DNA of 64,000 nucleotides from an uncultured Muribaculaceae bacterium (GCA_934675575.1 CAKUQQ010000009.1:25240-89239), one strand, 5' to 3'. Shown: positions 27,735-39,982, counted from the first letter of the stretch. Numbers and translations are program-made. The notes: generated by a model not told the origin, from the letters alone.

Positions 27735-28331
27735 ATGCGAACAGAATTAGAAAAGTGTATGGCTGGCGAGTGGTATGATTGCCATGATAAGATTTTTATT
27801 GAGCGTAAAGCCATTGCGTCTGATTGGTGCAGACGTTATAACTCCACTCCATATAGCCAGCGCAGCGAACGCTATGCGTTGCTGAAAGAACAATTTGGCA
27901 GTGTAGGCACGAATGTCTCTGTTGGTGACGAATTTGTGTGCGGTTTTGGCAACAACATATACATAGGCAACAACGTGTCTATAAATATACGCTGCATGCT
28001 GATAGACTGCAATAAAATCACCATTGGCAACAATGTGTTGATAGCTCCAGACGTTCAAATAAACACATCGACGCATCCAGTTGAGCTGATTGACAGACTT
28101 AACCCGGATTGGCAATCTGGCTGCGATGCTTATTTTTGTCGCACATACGCTCTGCCCATCACCATTGAAGACGGCTGCTGGATAGGCGCCGGAACTATCG
28201 TTCTGCCAGGGGTCACAATCGGCAGAGGAAGCGTTATAGGGGCTGGTAGTGTTGTGAACAAAGACATTCCAGCAAACAGTGTGGCAGTTGGAAATCCGTG
28301 TAAGGTAATACGGAAAATCAATCAAAAGTGA
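27735..28331 (+). CDS. Maltose/galactoside O-acetyltransferase-like hexapeptide protein
   Basis: A 198-residue left-handed beta-helix acetyltransferase. It begins RTELEKCMAGEWYDCHD, the N-terminal Maa/LacA domain. Hexapeptide repeats run through VGDEFVCGFGNNIYIGNN and end ITIEDGCWIGAGTIVLPG, VTIGRGSVIGAGSVV. The catalytic His is in NTSTHPVE. The enzyme transfers acetyl from acetyl-CoA to sugar hydroxyls. I use the ATG at 27735; a longer in-frame start at 27714 is possible. It may act on sugars from the neighbouring carbohydrate genes, but that is inference. Confidence 0.85.
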   Translation: MRTELEKCMAGEWYDCHDKIFIERKAIASDWCRRYNSTPYSQRSERYALLKEQFGSVGTNVSVGDEFVCGFGNNIYIGNNVSINIRCMLIDCNKITIGNNVLIAPDVQINTSTHPVELIDRLNPDWQSGCDAYFCRTYALPITIEDGCWIGAGTIVLPGVTIGRGSVIGAGSVVNKDIPANSVAVGNPCKVIRKINQK

Positions 28332-28383
28332 GGACTCTGTTTATGTGGTCGGTACTTTATTAGTGTTTGCTGCAAGAAGAAAG

Positions 28384-28421
28384 CACAAGGTGCTGCGGAA
28401 ATGTTTTCGCAGCACCTTGTG
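28384..28421. terminator. Bidirectional terminator between the acetyltransferase and the second DUF5722 gene
   Basis: A perfect 14-bp stem (CACAAGGTGCTGCG and its complement) with a 10-nt loop, in the gap between two convergent genes. Confidence 0.75.
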
Positions 28422-28445
28422 TGTTAGTAGTGATTAGTGGTGTGA

Positions 28446-30572
28446 TTAATACACGCCGCCAAATATGTCTTTCCAGGCAGTTATGCCTATTGTGCTAAGA
28501 TATGGTTCAAACACCTCGTCCTCGCTGTCGGTGCCGGCAGCTTGCCAAACGAACCACGACAGCTTGCGGCCACCTGGGTCATCGGCATCGTCGGAGTATT
28601 TGCGCAAGCCTATGCGCAGACCAAACTCGGCACGGTTGTCTTGATAGTTGTGCCACTGAATTGCGTCGATACCTGCCAGGGCGTTGACTTTCTTCCATGC
28701 CCATGCTGCTCCGGCGGCTTGCTGCTGCAAATATTGCTGTGAGTAACCTGGAGTGTTGGTGCCGTTCTCGCTCAAGAACAAGATGCGCTTTGTGGTGCCC
28801 TTGTAGTAGTGCTGCTTGTTGAGAATCCAGTCGTTGATTACCTCAAGGTTCTTGAATGTCACGAAGTCGGTGTTGCGGCTGTAGGTTGACTTGGTGTCGT
28901 TTTTCCAGAACTCCGGTTTTGTGAGGTCTTGTGGATATGGGTGAGCTGCCACACCCCAACGGAAGTCGCCCTCGGCGTTGGAATATTGCACGATTTGCTC
29001 AATCATGGTCTTGGTTGAGTAGCCTTTGAGGAAGTCGTCGTTGGTCCAGCTGTGAGTGAATGAGCCAAGGATAGACGCATTTTGGTCGTATTGACGCACT
29101 ATGTTGTAGGCCAAACGCATTGACTTCACATAGCGGTCGAGGTAGCGCAACTCTGGTTGTGAGCCCATGTTGGTCCAGTCGGTGTTCATGTCCACCTCGT
29201 TGTGCATAATCCAGTGGTTGATGCGTCCGTGGGTGTTTTGTGAGTAGCGGTCAGCAAGATAGTTGAGGGCGGCTGCATACAAGTTTACGGCTGCAGCGGT
29301 TGTCATGTTTGGCATTGAGTAGTAGCCACCTGTACACTCTGGGTCTTTGTATTCTGACTGCGTGGGAGTGAGAATTATGGCTGCAACCACTATGCCGCGC
29401 TGGTAGCAGTAGGTGAGTACCTTGTCAATAGTGGCTTGATAGGCGCTGTTGATGTAATAGGTCTTGCCGCCGAACTTATATGCGCTTCCGCCGTTGCTGT
29501 TGGTTGACAGGAGAGCGTTGATTGTGATGTTGTAAGTGATGCTCTTTATGCCCATTTCGTCGAGGTCGGTGAAGTTGCCAGGACCACCAAGACCCTTTTT
29601 GTTTTGCAGCTTCATTTCGCTGGCAGAGCGCAGGGCGGCAACATCGTCGGCATAGCGTGCATGGCTGTCGAGCACATCTTTATCGCCATCAACCTTCACG
29701 ATTGCCCATTTTGAGAATGCGCGGTCGTAGGTTATGCCATTGCGAGTCACGTTGCGGTCGGCAGTGATGGTGAACGTGTTGTTTGTGATGTCGATGCGCG
29801 ATGGGAATGTGGCGGTTTCGGTCACTTCTTCCCATGGAGCCACGTCAACGAGGGCAAACTTGCCTGAGCCAGAGCATTGTCCCTTGATTGTGACCTTTGA
29901 CGAGGAAACCTCCACGTCGGTCACCTTTGATGCGTAGCTGCTGGTGAGGTAGGTGTTGAGGTGTGTGGCCATGTTTTGCTTATATGCCTCGAAGTTTTCG
30001 CTTGCCTCAAAGTCGGCTTTCTCCTTGTCGGTCATCTTGCGCACGCACAGCTCGCGAATGCGAATCACCTTGCCTGCCTCAGAGCCGAAGTCGAAGCGCA
30101 TGTATTGGCCTTTCTTGCCCCATTTGAGGCTTTCGCGCAATTTCTTGATGTTGAGAGCGAAGCTATTCCAGCCGCTTCCGTCGGTGTTGAATGGAGTGGA
30201 AAGTTTTACAGAGCGGTCTTCTGATGTGGGCTGAGCGAAGAAAATCTGCAACTCGGCAGGAACAGAGGCTGCGGCAGCGTTATATTTGAAAGAAAGCACA
30301 CATGAGTCGTCGGGTAGCGTCTCTTTGAGGAGCGAGGTGAGAATGTATGGGTCGGTGCCAGTGGTGGTAATGGTTGAAGTGCCAGTTTTTTCATCGTAGG
30401 CGAGGGTCACGTCGTGGCAATAAATTCCGTCTCTGAAAGTGAGATACTCTGCTGTGGTTGAAGGTGTGGGCGGAGTGGGCGTGGGCGACGGCTCATTGTT
30501 GTCGCTTGAGCACGAAACTCCTAAAACCGTCAGAAGGGCAATAAAAAGCCCAGTGAAGTGTTTTAATTTCAT
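28446..30572 (-). CDS. DUF5722 lipoprotein, paralogue of the 20868-22973 protein
   Basis: A 708-residue lipoprotein: signal and lipobox LTVLGVSC (Cys21), then SSDNNEPSPTPTPPTPS, a Pro-rich tether. The same domains as the first DUF5722 protein follow: a beta-sandwich (~residues 40-170), then the barrel with INHWIMHNEVD (Glu459) and ILFLSENGTNTP (Glu602). Segments such as QYDQNASILGSFTHSW, HPYPQDLTKPEFW and AAGAAWAWKKVNALAGIDAI are near-identical to the paralogue. It is anchored to a membrane, where the other copy lacks a lipobox and may be released. A TATCTTTG box lies ~150 bp upstream (30729-30722). Confidence 0.78.
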   Translation of the reverse strand: MKLKHFTGLFIALLTVLGVSCSSDNNEPSPTPTPPTPSTTAEYLTFRDGIYCHDVTLAYDEKTGTSTITTTGTDPYILTSLLKETLPDDSCVLSFKYNAAAASVPAELQIFFAQPTSEDRSVKLSTPFNTDGSGWNSFALNIKKLRESLKWGKKGQYMRFDFGSEAGKVIRIRELCVRKMTDKEKADFEASENFEAYKQNMATHLNTYLTSSYASKVTDVEVSSSKVTIKGQCSGSGKFALVDVAPWEEVTETATFPSRIDITNNTFTITADRNVTRNGITYDRAFSKWAIVKVDGDKDVLDSHARYADDVAALRSASEMKLQNKKGLGGPGNFTDLDEMGIKSITYNITINALLSTNSNGGSAYKFGGKTYYINSAYQATIDKVLTYCYQRGIVVAAIILTPTQSEYKDPECTGGYYSMPNMTTAAAVNLYAAALNYLADRYSQNTHGRINHWIMHNEVDMNTDWTNMGSQPELRYLDRYVKSMRLAYNIVRQYDQNASILGSFTHSWTNDDFLKGYSTKTMIEQIVQYSNAEGDFRWGVAAHPYPQDLTKPEFWKNDTKSTYSRNTDFVTFKNLEVINDWILNKQHYYKGTTKRILFLSENGTNTPGYSQQYLQQQAAGAAWAWKKVNALAGIDAIQWHNYQDNRAEFGLRIGLRKYSDDADDPGGRKLSWFVWQAAGTDSEDEVFEPYLSTIGITAWKDIFGGVY

Positions 30573-30932
30573 TGTTGTTTCTTGATTTGTTATTATGTTT
30601 TTATTTTAAATTGTCGCTGGTTGATGATGACTGGTTAACCTTCTCAAAACGCATATTGCCTATGTCTAAACTACATGCATTAATGCAGTAAAGCTATAAG
30701 CGAACATACAATCAATTAATACAAAGATAGCATTTTTGCGTGGAAAAGCTAATAAAAAGAGTCCTTCTTTATGAAAAAGTTAAACTGATTACAAAATTTT
30801 CAAATAAAATGCAGCAAAAATTAAAAACAAAACACATCTAAAAGTTAAAATAAAATGCAGTAAAAATTAAAAATGTTTAGTTGTAATATAATGAAAATTA
30901 GTATTTTTGTAGGTAAAAAATAAAATACCAAT
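30573..30932. other. AT-rich intergenic region with direct repeats and two outward -7 boxes
   Basis: About 360 bp. It contains TATCTTTG for the leftward DUF5722 gene (30729-30722), TATTTTTG for the rightward ATPase (30902-30909, with TTG 18 bp upstream at 30881), and a pair of 26-nt direct repeats listed separately. No gene is seen. Confidence 0.6.
30802..30873. repeat. Pair of 26-nt direct repeats
   Basis: Copies at 30802-30827 and 30848-30873 differ at one base (core AAAATGCAGCAAAAATT versus AAAATGCAGTAAAAATT). Repeat spacing is 46 bp. They lie just upstream of the ATPase promoter. Being very A-rich they could be chance or slippage, but the match is long. Confidence 0.6.
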
Positions 30933-32222
30933 ATGGCATATCGAAATAGAGTTTTTGATGTTCAACTTAAAGCTCATCTTAAAGCAATGGGGGCAGTGCT
31001 TATAGAGGGACCGAAATGGTGTGGCAAGACGACCACGGCCAGACAGTTGGCAAACAGTGTTATAAGTTTGCAAGATGCGGACAAACGTGAAGAGTATCTG
31101 GCAACGGCTATCACCAAACCGTCGTTCTTGCTGGAGGGAAAAGTCCCTCGGTTGATAGATGAATGGCAAGATGCGCCAATGCTATGGGACGCTGTGCGCA
31201 CAAAGGTTGACGAGCGTGGCTTGCCGGGGCAGTTCATATTGACTGGCTCTAATGCTGTAGATGCCAGTAAAATTCACCATAGCGGAACAGGTCGCATTTC
31301 TCGTATTGAGATGTTGCCTATGAGTCTATGGGAATATGGAGAGTCTAATGGCAGTGTGTCGTTGATGAGAATGTTTGACAATCCTCAAGAAGAAGTTTTT
31401 GCAACTTCAGAATTGAGCATAGAAGAACTGATTTTTTCTGCATGTAGAGGAGGTTGGCCTGCGACATTAAATTTAAATGACGACAAATCGAAACTCCTTG
31501 TCGCTAAGGAATATGTTAAATCGATATATAGGAATGACATATCACGTGTTGACGGTGTCAGGAGAAATGTTAAGTTGGCTAACATGATTATGAAATCATA
31601 CGCAAGAAATATCTCTACATTGGCAAAAACGACCTCTATATTGACAGATGTTGTCGCAGCAGATGATGTGACCTGTACACGACCTACGCTTGAAAACTAT
31701 ATTGAAGCATTGGAAAAATTGTTTGTTATTCAAGATATTGAGGCTTGGTGCCCATCAATAAGGAGCAAGGCGACGATTCAAAGTAGGCCAAAGCGTGCTT
31801 TTTGTGACCCTTCGGTTGCAGTAGCATCGCTTAACCTTTCACCTAATGCACTTATGACGCAGCTAAAAACTTTCGGGTTTATTTTTGAGCAAATGTGTGC
31901 ACGTGACCTCAGGGTGTATTCTGCGTCTCACGATAGTCGCTTGTCGTATTACCGCGACCGCTATGGATTGGAAGCCGACCTAGTGCTTCATATTGATGAT
32001 GGACGCTATGCTCTGATAGAGTGTAAACTTGGCAGTCGAGAAATAGAAGAAGGAGCTAAGCAACTTTTAGAGATAAAACGACTGATAAAAGAACATAATA
32101 AGACGGAAAAGCAAGTTCCACTACGAGAACCTGACTTGATGATTGTAATCACAGGGGGAGAAATGGCTTATACACGTCATGATGGCGTTAAGGTCATACC
32201 GCTTGCTTGTTTAAAGGATTAG
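30933..32222 (+). CDS. AAA_14/DUF4143 ATPase
   Basis: A 429-residue P-loop ATPase. Walker A is EGPKWCGKTTTARQ near residue 29, Walker B is LIDEWQDAPMLWD, and a sensor-like LTGSNAVD follows. The C-terminal half is a DUF4143 domain ending in a restriction-nuclease-like fold (YGLEADLVLHIDDGRYALIECKLGS), where the D-x-ECK arrangement resembles a PD-(D/E)XK site. These proteins are common, mobile, and of unknown role; some are suggested to act in antitoxin-like or DNA-related settings. AT-rich codon use differs from the nearby thi and sdh genes, hinting at transfer. Confidence 0.8.
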   Translation: MAYRNRVFDVQLKAHLKAMGAVLIEGPKWCGKTTTARQLANSVISLQDADKREEYLATAITKPSFLLEGKVPRLIDEWQDAPMLWDAVRTKVDERGLPGQFILTGSNAVDASKIHHSGTGRISRIEMLPMSLWEYGESNGSVSLMRMFDNPQEEVFATSELSIEELIFSACRGGWPATLNLNDDKSKLLVAKEYVKSIYRNDISRVDGVRRNVKLANMIMKSYARNISTLAKTTSILTDVVAADDVTCTRPTLENYIEALEKLFVIQDIEAWCPSIRSKATIQSRPKRAFCDPSVAVASLNLSPNALMTQLKTFGFIFEQMCARDLRVYSASHDSRLSYYRDRYGLEADLVLHIDDGRYALIECKLGSREIEEGAKQLLEIKRLIKEHNKTEKQVPLREPDLMIVITGGEMAYTRHDGVKVIPLACLKD

Positions 32223-32363
32223 TTTGTTGTGTATTCGTTTCTTGACTGAATTTTTCGATAGAGAAATGTGAAATAAAGCCAATGACAATGCTCATTTGGT
32301 GAAAAAAGCAATCGGGGTAAGATTTTGGCTTGTGCGGAAAAGTGAAAGTGGGGCACTGGGGTG

Positions 32364-32371
32364 TAACTTTG
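32364..32371 (+). promoter_or_regulatory. -7 element of the RibD_C gene
   Basis: TAACTTTG, 28 bp upstream of the ATG at 32400; a good TAnnTTTG match without a clear -33 box. Confidence 0.4.
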
Positions 32372-32399
32372 CTGCAGAATAACTAATGAAGATATTGCA

Positions 32400-33071
32400 A
32401 TGAAAAAGAAAGCATTTGTGGTGTGCCACATGATGGCATCAGTTGACGGCCGCATTGATTGCGACATGACAGAGCAAATAGGCAGTGACGGCTACTATAA
32501 GGCGCTGGCTGCACTTAACGTTGACACTACGGTTGAGGGCAAGGTGACAGCGCTGAAGCACTATGCCGAAAAACAGCCGTTTGTGGCGGAGAATAAGGCT
32601 CCTATTGGCAAGGAAGACGTGTTTAAGGCTTGCGACGGCACTGGCTGGGAGGTGGTTGCCGACACTCATGGCACTCTGCTCTGGCCCGACAGTGACACGC
32701 CAAGCAGGGTGTGTCTGGTGAGCGAGGACGCGCCCAAGGAATATCTCGACTATCTGCGTGGCTGCGGCACGTCGTATATTGCCACAGGCAAAGGTGGAAT
32801 AGACCTTGCCAGAGCAGTTGAAATCCTTGCAGATGTGTTTGGCTCTAAACGCATAGGCGTGGTGGGTGGCGGCCACATCAACGGTGGCTTTTTGCGTGCC
32901 GGACTGCTTGACGAGGTGAGTGTGGTGATAGGAGCTGCCATTGACGGTCGTGAGGGGTTTGCCTCGGTGTTCGATGGCATAGAAGCGAGTCACACCACGC
33001 CATTCATGCTTCACTTGATGTCTGTGGAGCAAATGAGTGACGACTCAGTTTGGCTGAGATACAACCTTTGA
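32400..33071 (+). CDS. RibD C-terminal-domain (dihydrofolate-reductase-like) protein
   Basis: A 223-residue stand-alone reductase domain. It opens VVCHMMASVDGRIDCDM, the RibD_C/DHFR-like N-terminus. The nucleotide-binding IGVVGGGHINGGFLRAGLLDEV near residue 157 follows. RibD_C proteins reduce pyrimidine or pterin compounds with NADPH; stand-alone versions have no uniform substrate and the riboflavin deaminase domain is absent here. It lies just upstream of the thiamine promoter, on the same strand but with its own -7 box and 335 bp before thiG, so it is probably not part of that operon. Confidence 0.8.
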   Translation: MKKKAFVVCHMMASVDGRIDCDMTEQIGSDGYYKALAALNVDTTVEGKVTALKHYAEKQPFVAENKAPIGKEDVFKACDGTGWEVVADTHGTLLWPDSDTPSRVCLVSEDAPKEYLDYLRGCGTSYIATGKGGIDLARAVEILADVFGSKRIGVVGGGHINGGFLRAGLLDEVSVVIGAAIDGREGFASVFDGIEASHTTPFMLHLMSVEQMSDDSVWLRYNL

Positions 33072-33136
33072 ATTGCATATTTCAAAACAACAGGCATGCT
33101 TGGCGATGATAATCGTGCAAGTGTGTCTGTTTTTTG

Positions 33137-33168
33137 TTTGGCGTTTAGCTTGATTATTTATAATTTTG
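33137..33168 (+). promoter_or_regulatory. Promoter of the thiamine operon
   Basis: TTTG (33137-33140), 20 bp, TAATTTTG (33161-33168). Transcription would start near 33175, about 30 nt before the riboswitch. Confidence 0.65.
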
Positions 33169-33202
33169 CTGGTGCAAAAAGACAATTAACAACCGATTGT
33201 TG

Positions 33203-33280
33203 TGAGGGGTGCCTGCCTGTGAGGGCTGTGCTGAGATGATACCCATATAACCTGATGCAGGTAATGCTGCCGTAGGGATT
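33203..33280 (+). promoter_or_regulatory. TPP riboswitch (THI element)
   Basis: The conserved strings of the THI box are present in order: GGGGTGCC at 33207, GTGCTGAGATGATACCC across 33228-33243, AACCTGATGCAGGTAATGCTG from 33249, and CCGTAGGGA ending near 33279. Binding of thiamine pyrophosphate normally lowers expression. Downstream, a 7-bp stem TTATTCC/GGAATAA at 33291-33313 may be part of the expression platform, but it lacks a U-tract, so a translational or other mechanism is as likely as termination. Confidence 0.95.
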
Positions 33281-33406
33281 GTATTAGATATTATTCCAAT
33301 TCTGCAGGAATAAAAGGTTTGACCAAAAAGCGACCTTTGCCATGACAGAAATCCTCTGGTTGACTTCCCTTATCACAACTGAATCAAAAAAACATATAAA
33401 GAGATT

Positions 33407-34180
33407 ATGGACAAACTGAAAATTGCAGAAAAAGAGTTTAGCTCCCGACTGATACTCGGAACAGGAAAATTCGGCAACAACACACTGATGCAGCAAGCCA
33501 TAGCCGCTTCGGGCACTGAAATGGTGACGATGGCTATGAAGCGCATAGACAGCGACAGCCGCAGCGACGACATGCTGGAGTTTATAGCAACCCCAAGCAT
33601 ACAGATTTTGCCTAATACATCGGGCACTCGCGATGCCGAGGAGGCTGTGTTTGCCTCGCGCATGGCAAAAGAGGCTTTTGGCACAAACTGGGTGAAACTT
33701 GAAATCCACCCCGACCCTCGCTATTTGCTGCCCGACCCTGTGGAGACGCTTAAAGCTACGGAAATGCTTGTCAAGGAGGGCTTTGTGGTGCTGCCATACT
33801 GCCAGGCTGACCCTGTGCTGTGCAAACGCTTGGAAGAAGCCGGCGCAGCCACTGTGATGCCGCTTGGAGCACCCATAGGCAGCAACTTGGGCTTGAAAAC
33901 GCTCGACTTTTTGCGCATCATAATAGATGAGGCCAGTGTGCCGGTTGTGGTAGATGCCGGAATTGGCGCGCCAAGCGACGCTGCCAAGGCACTTGAGATA
34001 GGTGCCGACGCAGTGATGGTGAACACTGCCGTGGCTGTGGCGCAAGACCCTGTGGCCATGGCAAAGGCGTTTAAGATGGCTGTGGAGGCTGGACGCATGG
34101 CCTATGAGGCCGGACTTGCCGTTGGCAACGCCGACTTTAGTGCTGAGGCCACTTCGCCACTCACATCGTTTCTTGACTAA
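33407..34180 (+). CDS. thiG: Thiazole synthase
   Basis: A 257-residue TIM-barrel enzyme that builds the thiazole ring of thiamine from deoxyxylulose phosphate, ThiS thiocarboxylate and dehydroglycine. Family blocks: [13 protein letters not shown], a Schiff-base Lys region [30 protein letters not shown] and [13 protein letters not shown]. The end [13 protein letters not shown] is a normal ThiG terminus. It is the first gene after the riboswitch. thiS follows 22 bp later and thiH next, giving the thiazole half of the pathway in one block. Confidence 0.96.
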   Translation: MDKLKIAEKEFSSRLILGTGKFGNNTLMQQAIAASGTEMVTMAMKRIDSDSRSDDMLEFIATPSIQILPNTSGTRDAEEAVFASRMAKEAFGTNWVKLEIHPDPRYLLPDPVETLKATEMLVKEGFVVLPYCQADPVLCKRLEEAGAATVMPLGAPIGSNLGLKTLDFLRIIIDEASVPVVVDAGIGAPSDAAKALEIGADAVMVNTAVAVAQDPVAMAKAFKMAVEAGRMAYEAGLAVGNADFSAEATSPLTSFLD

Positions 34181-34202
34181 CACTGGCAAAAAGGTAAAGA
34201 TT

Positions 34203-34403
34203 ATGAAAATTCAGATAAATCAAAAGCCGGTTGACATGGCCGACGGTGCCACTGTGGCCGATGCTGCTGCGGTGGTTGGCCTTAATGGCAAGGGTGCGGC
34301 AATAGCCGTTAATAAGAAAATCGTGCCAAAGGACTCGTGGGCTGAGACAGCCCTGCACGAGGGTGATGACTTGATTGTGATTAAAGCTTTTTGTGGAGGA
34401 TAA
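34203..34403 (+). CDS. thiS: Sulfur-carrier protein ThiS
   Basis: A 66-residue ubiquitin-like protein ending in FCGG, whose C-terminal Gly-Gly is adenylated by ThiF and then converted to a thiocarboxylate. MKIQINQKPVDMADGATV starts the beta-grasp fold, and HEGDDLIVIKAFCGG ends it. A longer open frame overlaps thiG but lacks family support. Stop TAA at 34401 is 2 bp before the thiH ATG, and the thiH GGAGGA ribosome site lies within the thiS 3' end, so the two are translationally linked. Confidence 0.95.
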   Translation: MKIQINQKPVDMADGATVADAAAVVGLNGKGAAIAVNKKIVPKDSWAETALHEGDDLIVIKAFCGG

Positions 34404-34405
34404 AT

Positions 34406-35547
34406 ATGTTTTCAGACGAAATAAGAAAAATTGACTGGGAAGAAACCACACAGCGCATAATGGGTAAGACCGAGGCCGATGTGGTGAGGGCACTTAACAA
34501 GACGCATTGCAATGTTGACGATTTCATGGCCATGATTTCGCCGGCTGGAGTCAAATTTTTAGAGCCTATGGCGCACTTGAGCCGCCGCTACACTCGCGAG
34601 AAGTTTGGCAACACAATCAACATGTTTATCCCTATCTATATAACGAACTCATGCTCAAACTCGTGTGTGTATTGTGGCTTCCATGTGCAAAACAAGATAA
34701 AGCGTATAGTGCTCACCGAGGACGAGATTGTGAGAGAATATAAGGCCATAAAGGAGCTTGGCCCTTTTGACAACCTGCTGATTTTGACCGGTGAAAATCC
34801 CAAGGTGGCTGGTGTTGATTACATAGCACGCGCCCTCGACCTTGCAAAGCCATATTTCAACAACTTGCAGATAGAGGTGATGCCGCTTGCCACCGAGGAC
34901 TATGCCGAGCTGCGCAACCATGGCCTGAACGGAGTGATATGTTTCCAGGAAACGTATCATGAGGCTAATTACAAGAAATATCACCCACGCGGCATGAAGT
35001 CGAACTATGAGTGGCGTGTCAACGGTTTTGACCGCATGGGCATGGCCGGTGTGGAAAAAATAGGAATGGGAGCGCTCATAGGTCTTGAGGACTGGCGCAC
35101 CGACGTGACCATGCTTGCCTACCATTTGCGCTACTTGGAGAAAACCTATTGGCGCACACAATATAGCGTGAACTTTCCGCGCATGAGGCCGTCGGAAAAC
35201 GGCGGTTTCCAGCCAAATGTGGTTATGACCGACCGTGAGCTTGCGCAAGTGACGTTTGCCATGCGCATATTTGACCACGATGTGGATATTTCCTACTCTA
35301 CGCGCGAAACGCCCGAAATGCGCAACAACATGGCCACACTCGGAGTGACCACCATGAGCTCGGAGAGCCACACCGACCCGGGAGGCTATGCTTGCTATCC
35401 GCAGGCGTTGGAGCAATTTCATGTGGCCGACGACCGCACCACACCACAAGTGGTGGCCGATTTGAAAAAGATTGGGGTGCAGCCTGTGTGGAAAAACTGG
35501 GACCGCAGCTTCGACTTTGGTCGCATTAACCATAACTCGCAAGGCAA

Positions 35548-35551
<4 letters not shown>
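34406..35551 (+). CDS. thiH: 2-iminoacetate synthase (tyrosine lyase)
   Basis: A 381-residue radical-SAM enzyme that cleaves tyrosine to dehydroglycine for thiazole formation in anaerobes; it replaces the oxygen-using ThiO route. The cluster motif is CSNSCVYC, followed by GFHVQNKIKR. Family blocks LLILTGENPKVAG, CFQETYHEANYKKYHPRG and MRPSENGG are present. A strong GGAGGA at 34395-34400 precedes the ATG. Its stop overlaps the next gene as ATGA (35548-35551). Confidence 0.96.
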
Positions 35552-38545
<2,994 letters not shown>

Positions 38546-38546
<1 letters not shown>

Positions 38547-39160
38547 TGCGTCTGGTGCTGTTTACATGGCCGGAGTTTTTTGCTGGCGAGGCTGCACAGC
38601 TTGTGGAGTTGCTGAAGGCTGGCGTAGATGTTGTGCATCTGCGCAAACCACTGGCAACCAGTGAGCAATGCGCCCATTTGCTTGATGAGTTGCCAGAGGA
38701 GTGGCATGACAGGATTGTGGTTCATGACCACTTTGGGCTGCTGCACAACTATGGCTTGAAGGGTGTGTGCCTGAATGGCCGACACGCTGAAGTGCCTGCT
38801 GGGCTTAATCCTGGCACGGTGTGCTGTGGGTGCCACTCGCTTGCTGAGTTGCGTGCAAAAAAAATGGTGGCAGACGCAGGAGTGGGAAAGCCGTTTGAGT
38901 ATATGTTTTTGAGCCCGATTTACGACAGCATATCAAAAAACGGCTACTCGGCGGCTTTTAAGGCTTGGCAGCTCGATGCGGCGGCGCAATGCGGTGTGAT
39001 TGACGACCGTGTGGTGGCTCTTGGCGGTGTTTCTGCCGACAAGTTGCCGCAACTGGAGCATTGGCATTTTGGGGGACTTGCAGTGCTTGGCGCCGTGTGG
39101 AAACAGCCTGTGAATTTGCGGACAAAAATCATTGAAGAATTGAAAAAAACGGAACAATAA
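38546..39160 (+). CDS. ThiE/TenI-like thiamine-phosphate synthase family protein
   Basis: A 204-residue TIM barrel, a second ThiE-type copy beside the ThiD-ThiE fusion. It keeps HLRKPLAT and VVHDHFGLLHNYGLKG and the late FLSPIYDSISKNGYSAAF and ALGGVSADKL. It lacks the phosphate- and metal-binding QLRxKD and TTTK motifs of true ThiE. That pattern fits TenI-type proteins, which aromatise the ThiG product in other bacteria. I start at ATG 38546, one base inside the thiC stop; a GTG at 38543 is also in frame. Confidence 0.75.
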
Positions 39161-39162
39161 AA

Positions 39163-39879
39163 ATGACTGACGAAAATAAGCATAGATATGCACGCCACAT
39201 ATTGCTCAAAGAGGTGGGCGAGGCCGGACAAGAAAAACTTGCTTCTGCAAGGGTGCTTGTGATTGGCGCAGGCGGTCTTGGCTCGCCTGTGGCACTGTAT
39301 TTGGCTGCGGCAGGAGTGGGACATATTGGCATTGCCGATGCCGATGCCGTGGAGTTGAGCAACCTGCAAAGGCAGATTATTCACACCACTGCCGACTTGG
39401 GACGCATGAAGGTGGAGAGCGCAAAAAACAAGATGGTGGCTCAAAACCCCAACGTAGATGTGGAAACGTGGGCGTTGAGGCTCACAGACGAAAACATAGA
39501 CGATGTGGTGTCGCGCTACGATTTCGTGATAGATGCTACCGACAATTTTGCCACCAAGTTTTTGATTAACGACTGCTGCGTGAGGCTTGGCAAACCTTTT
39601 TCGCACGGAAGTGTAATGCGTTTCAGCGGCCAGACAATGACCTGGGTGCCTGGAGCGGCCACATATCGCGATGTGTTTCCTGAACCACCGGCAGACGGCA
39701 GTGATGTGAACTGCGGAATTGTGGGGCTGCTTGGCACGATGCCTGGCATAATTGGCACGATTCAGGCTACTGAGGCATTGAAATATCTGCTTGGCGTGGG
39801 CGAGTTGCTGACCGACAAGTTGCTTGTGGTTGACGCTCTTGACGCCAACGTCACTATTCTGCCAGTGGCAAAGTCTTGA
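39163..39879 (+). CDS. thiF: ThiF/MoeB/HesA-family adenylyltransferase
   Basis: A 238-residue E1-like enzyme that adenylates the ThiS C-terminus. Nucleotide-binding VLVIGAGGLGSPVALYLAAAG and the DADAVELSNLQRQIIHT core are intact. The substrate-facing YDFVIDATDNFATKFLINDCC is present. The zinc CxxC pairs of MoeB are absent and only a CGIVG stretch remains, so metal binding is unsure. It is the last gene of the operon and its sulfur donor is not encoded here. A terminator lies 60 bp downstream. Confidence 0.9.
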   Translation: MTDENKHRYARHILLKEVGEAGQEKLASARVLVIGAGGLGSPVALYLAAAGVGHIGIADADAVELSNLQRQIIHTTADLGRMKVESAKNKMVAQNPNVDVETWALRLTDENIDDVVSRYDFVIDATDNFATKFLINDCCVRLGKPFSHGSVMRFSGQTMTWVPGAATYRDVFPEPPADGSDVNCGIVGLLGTMPGIIGTIQATEALKYLLGVGELLTDKLLVVDALDANVTILPVAKS

Positions 39880-39938
39880 AATGATACTTAGGCTTGCTGC
39901 TGTGTTTTTGGCAACAGCATCATGCTATGAAGAATAGG

Positions 39939-39982
39939 GCTGAGGTTACCGTTTTGTGGTAGCTTCAGCTCATTTTTTTTTT
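39939..39982 (+). terminator. Terminator of the thiamine operon
   Basis: A 12-bp stem (GCTGAGGTTACC with GGTAGCTTCAGC, two G-U pairs) and 7-nt loop, followed by TCATTTTTTTTTTT. Confidence 0.85.

Noticed and set aside
33284..34189. A 301-codon leftward open frame across the thi leader and thiG
   Set aside because: Antisense to thiG and the riboswitch region; no family pattern, whereas thiG is unmistakable.
34655..35542. 295-codon leftward frame
   Set aside because: Antisense shadow of thiH.
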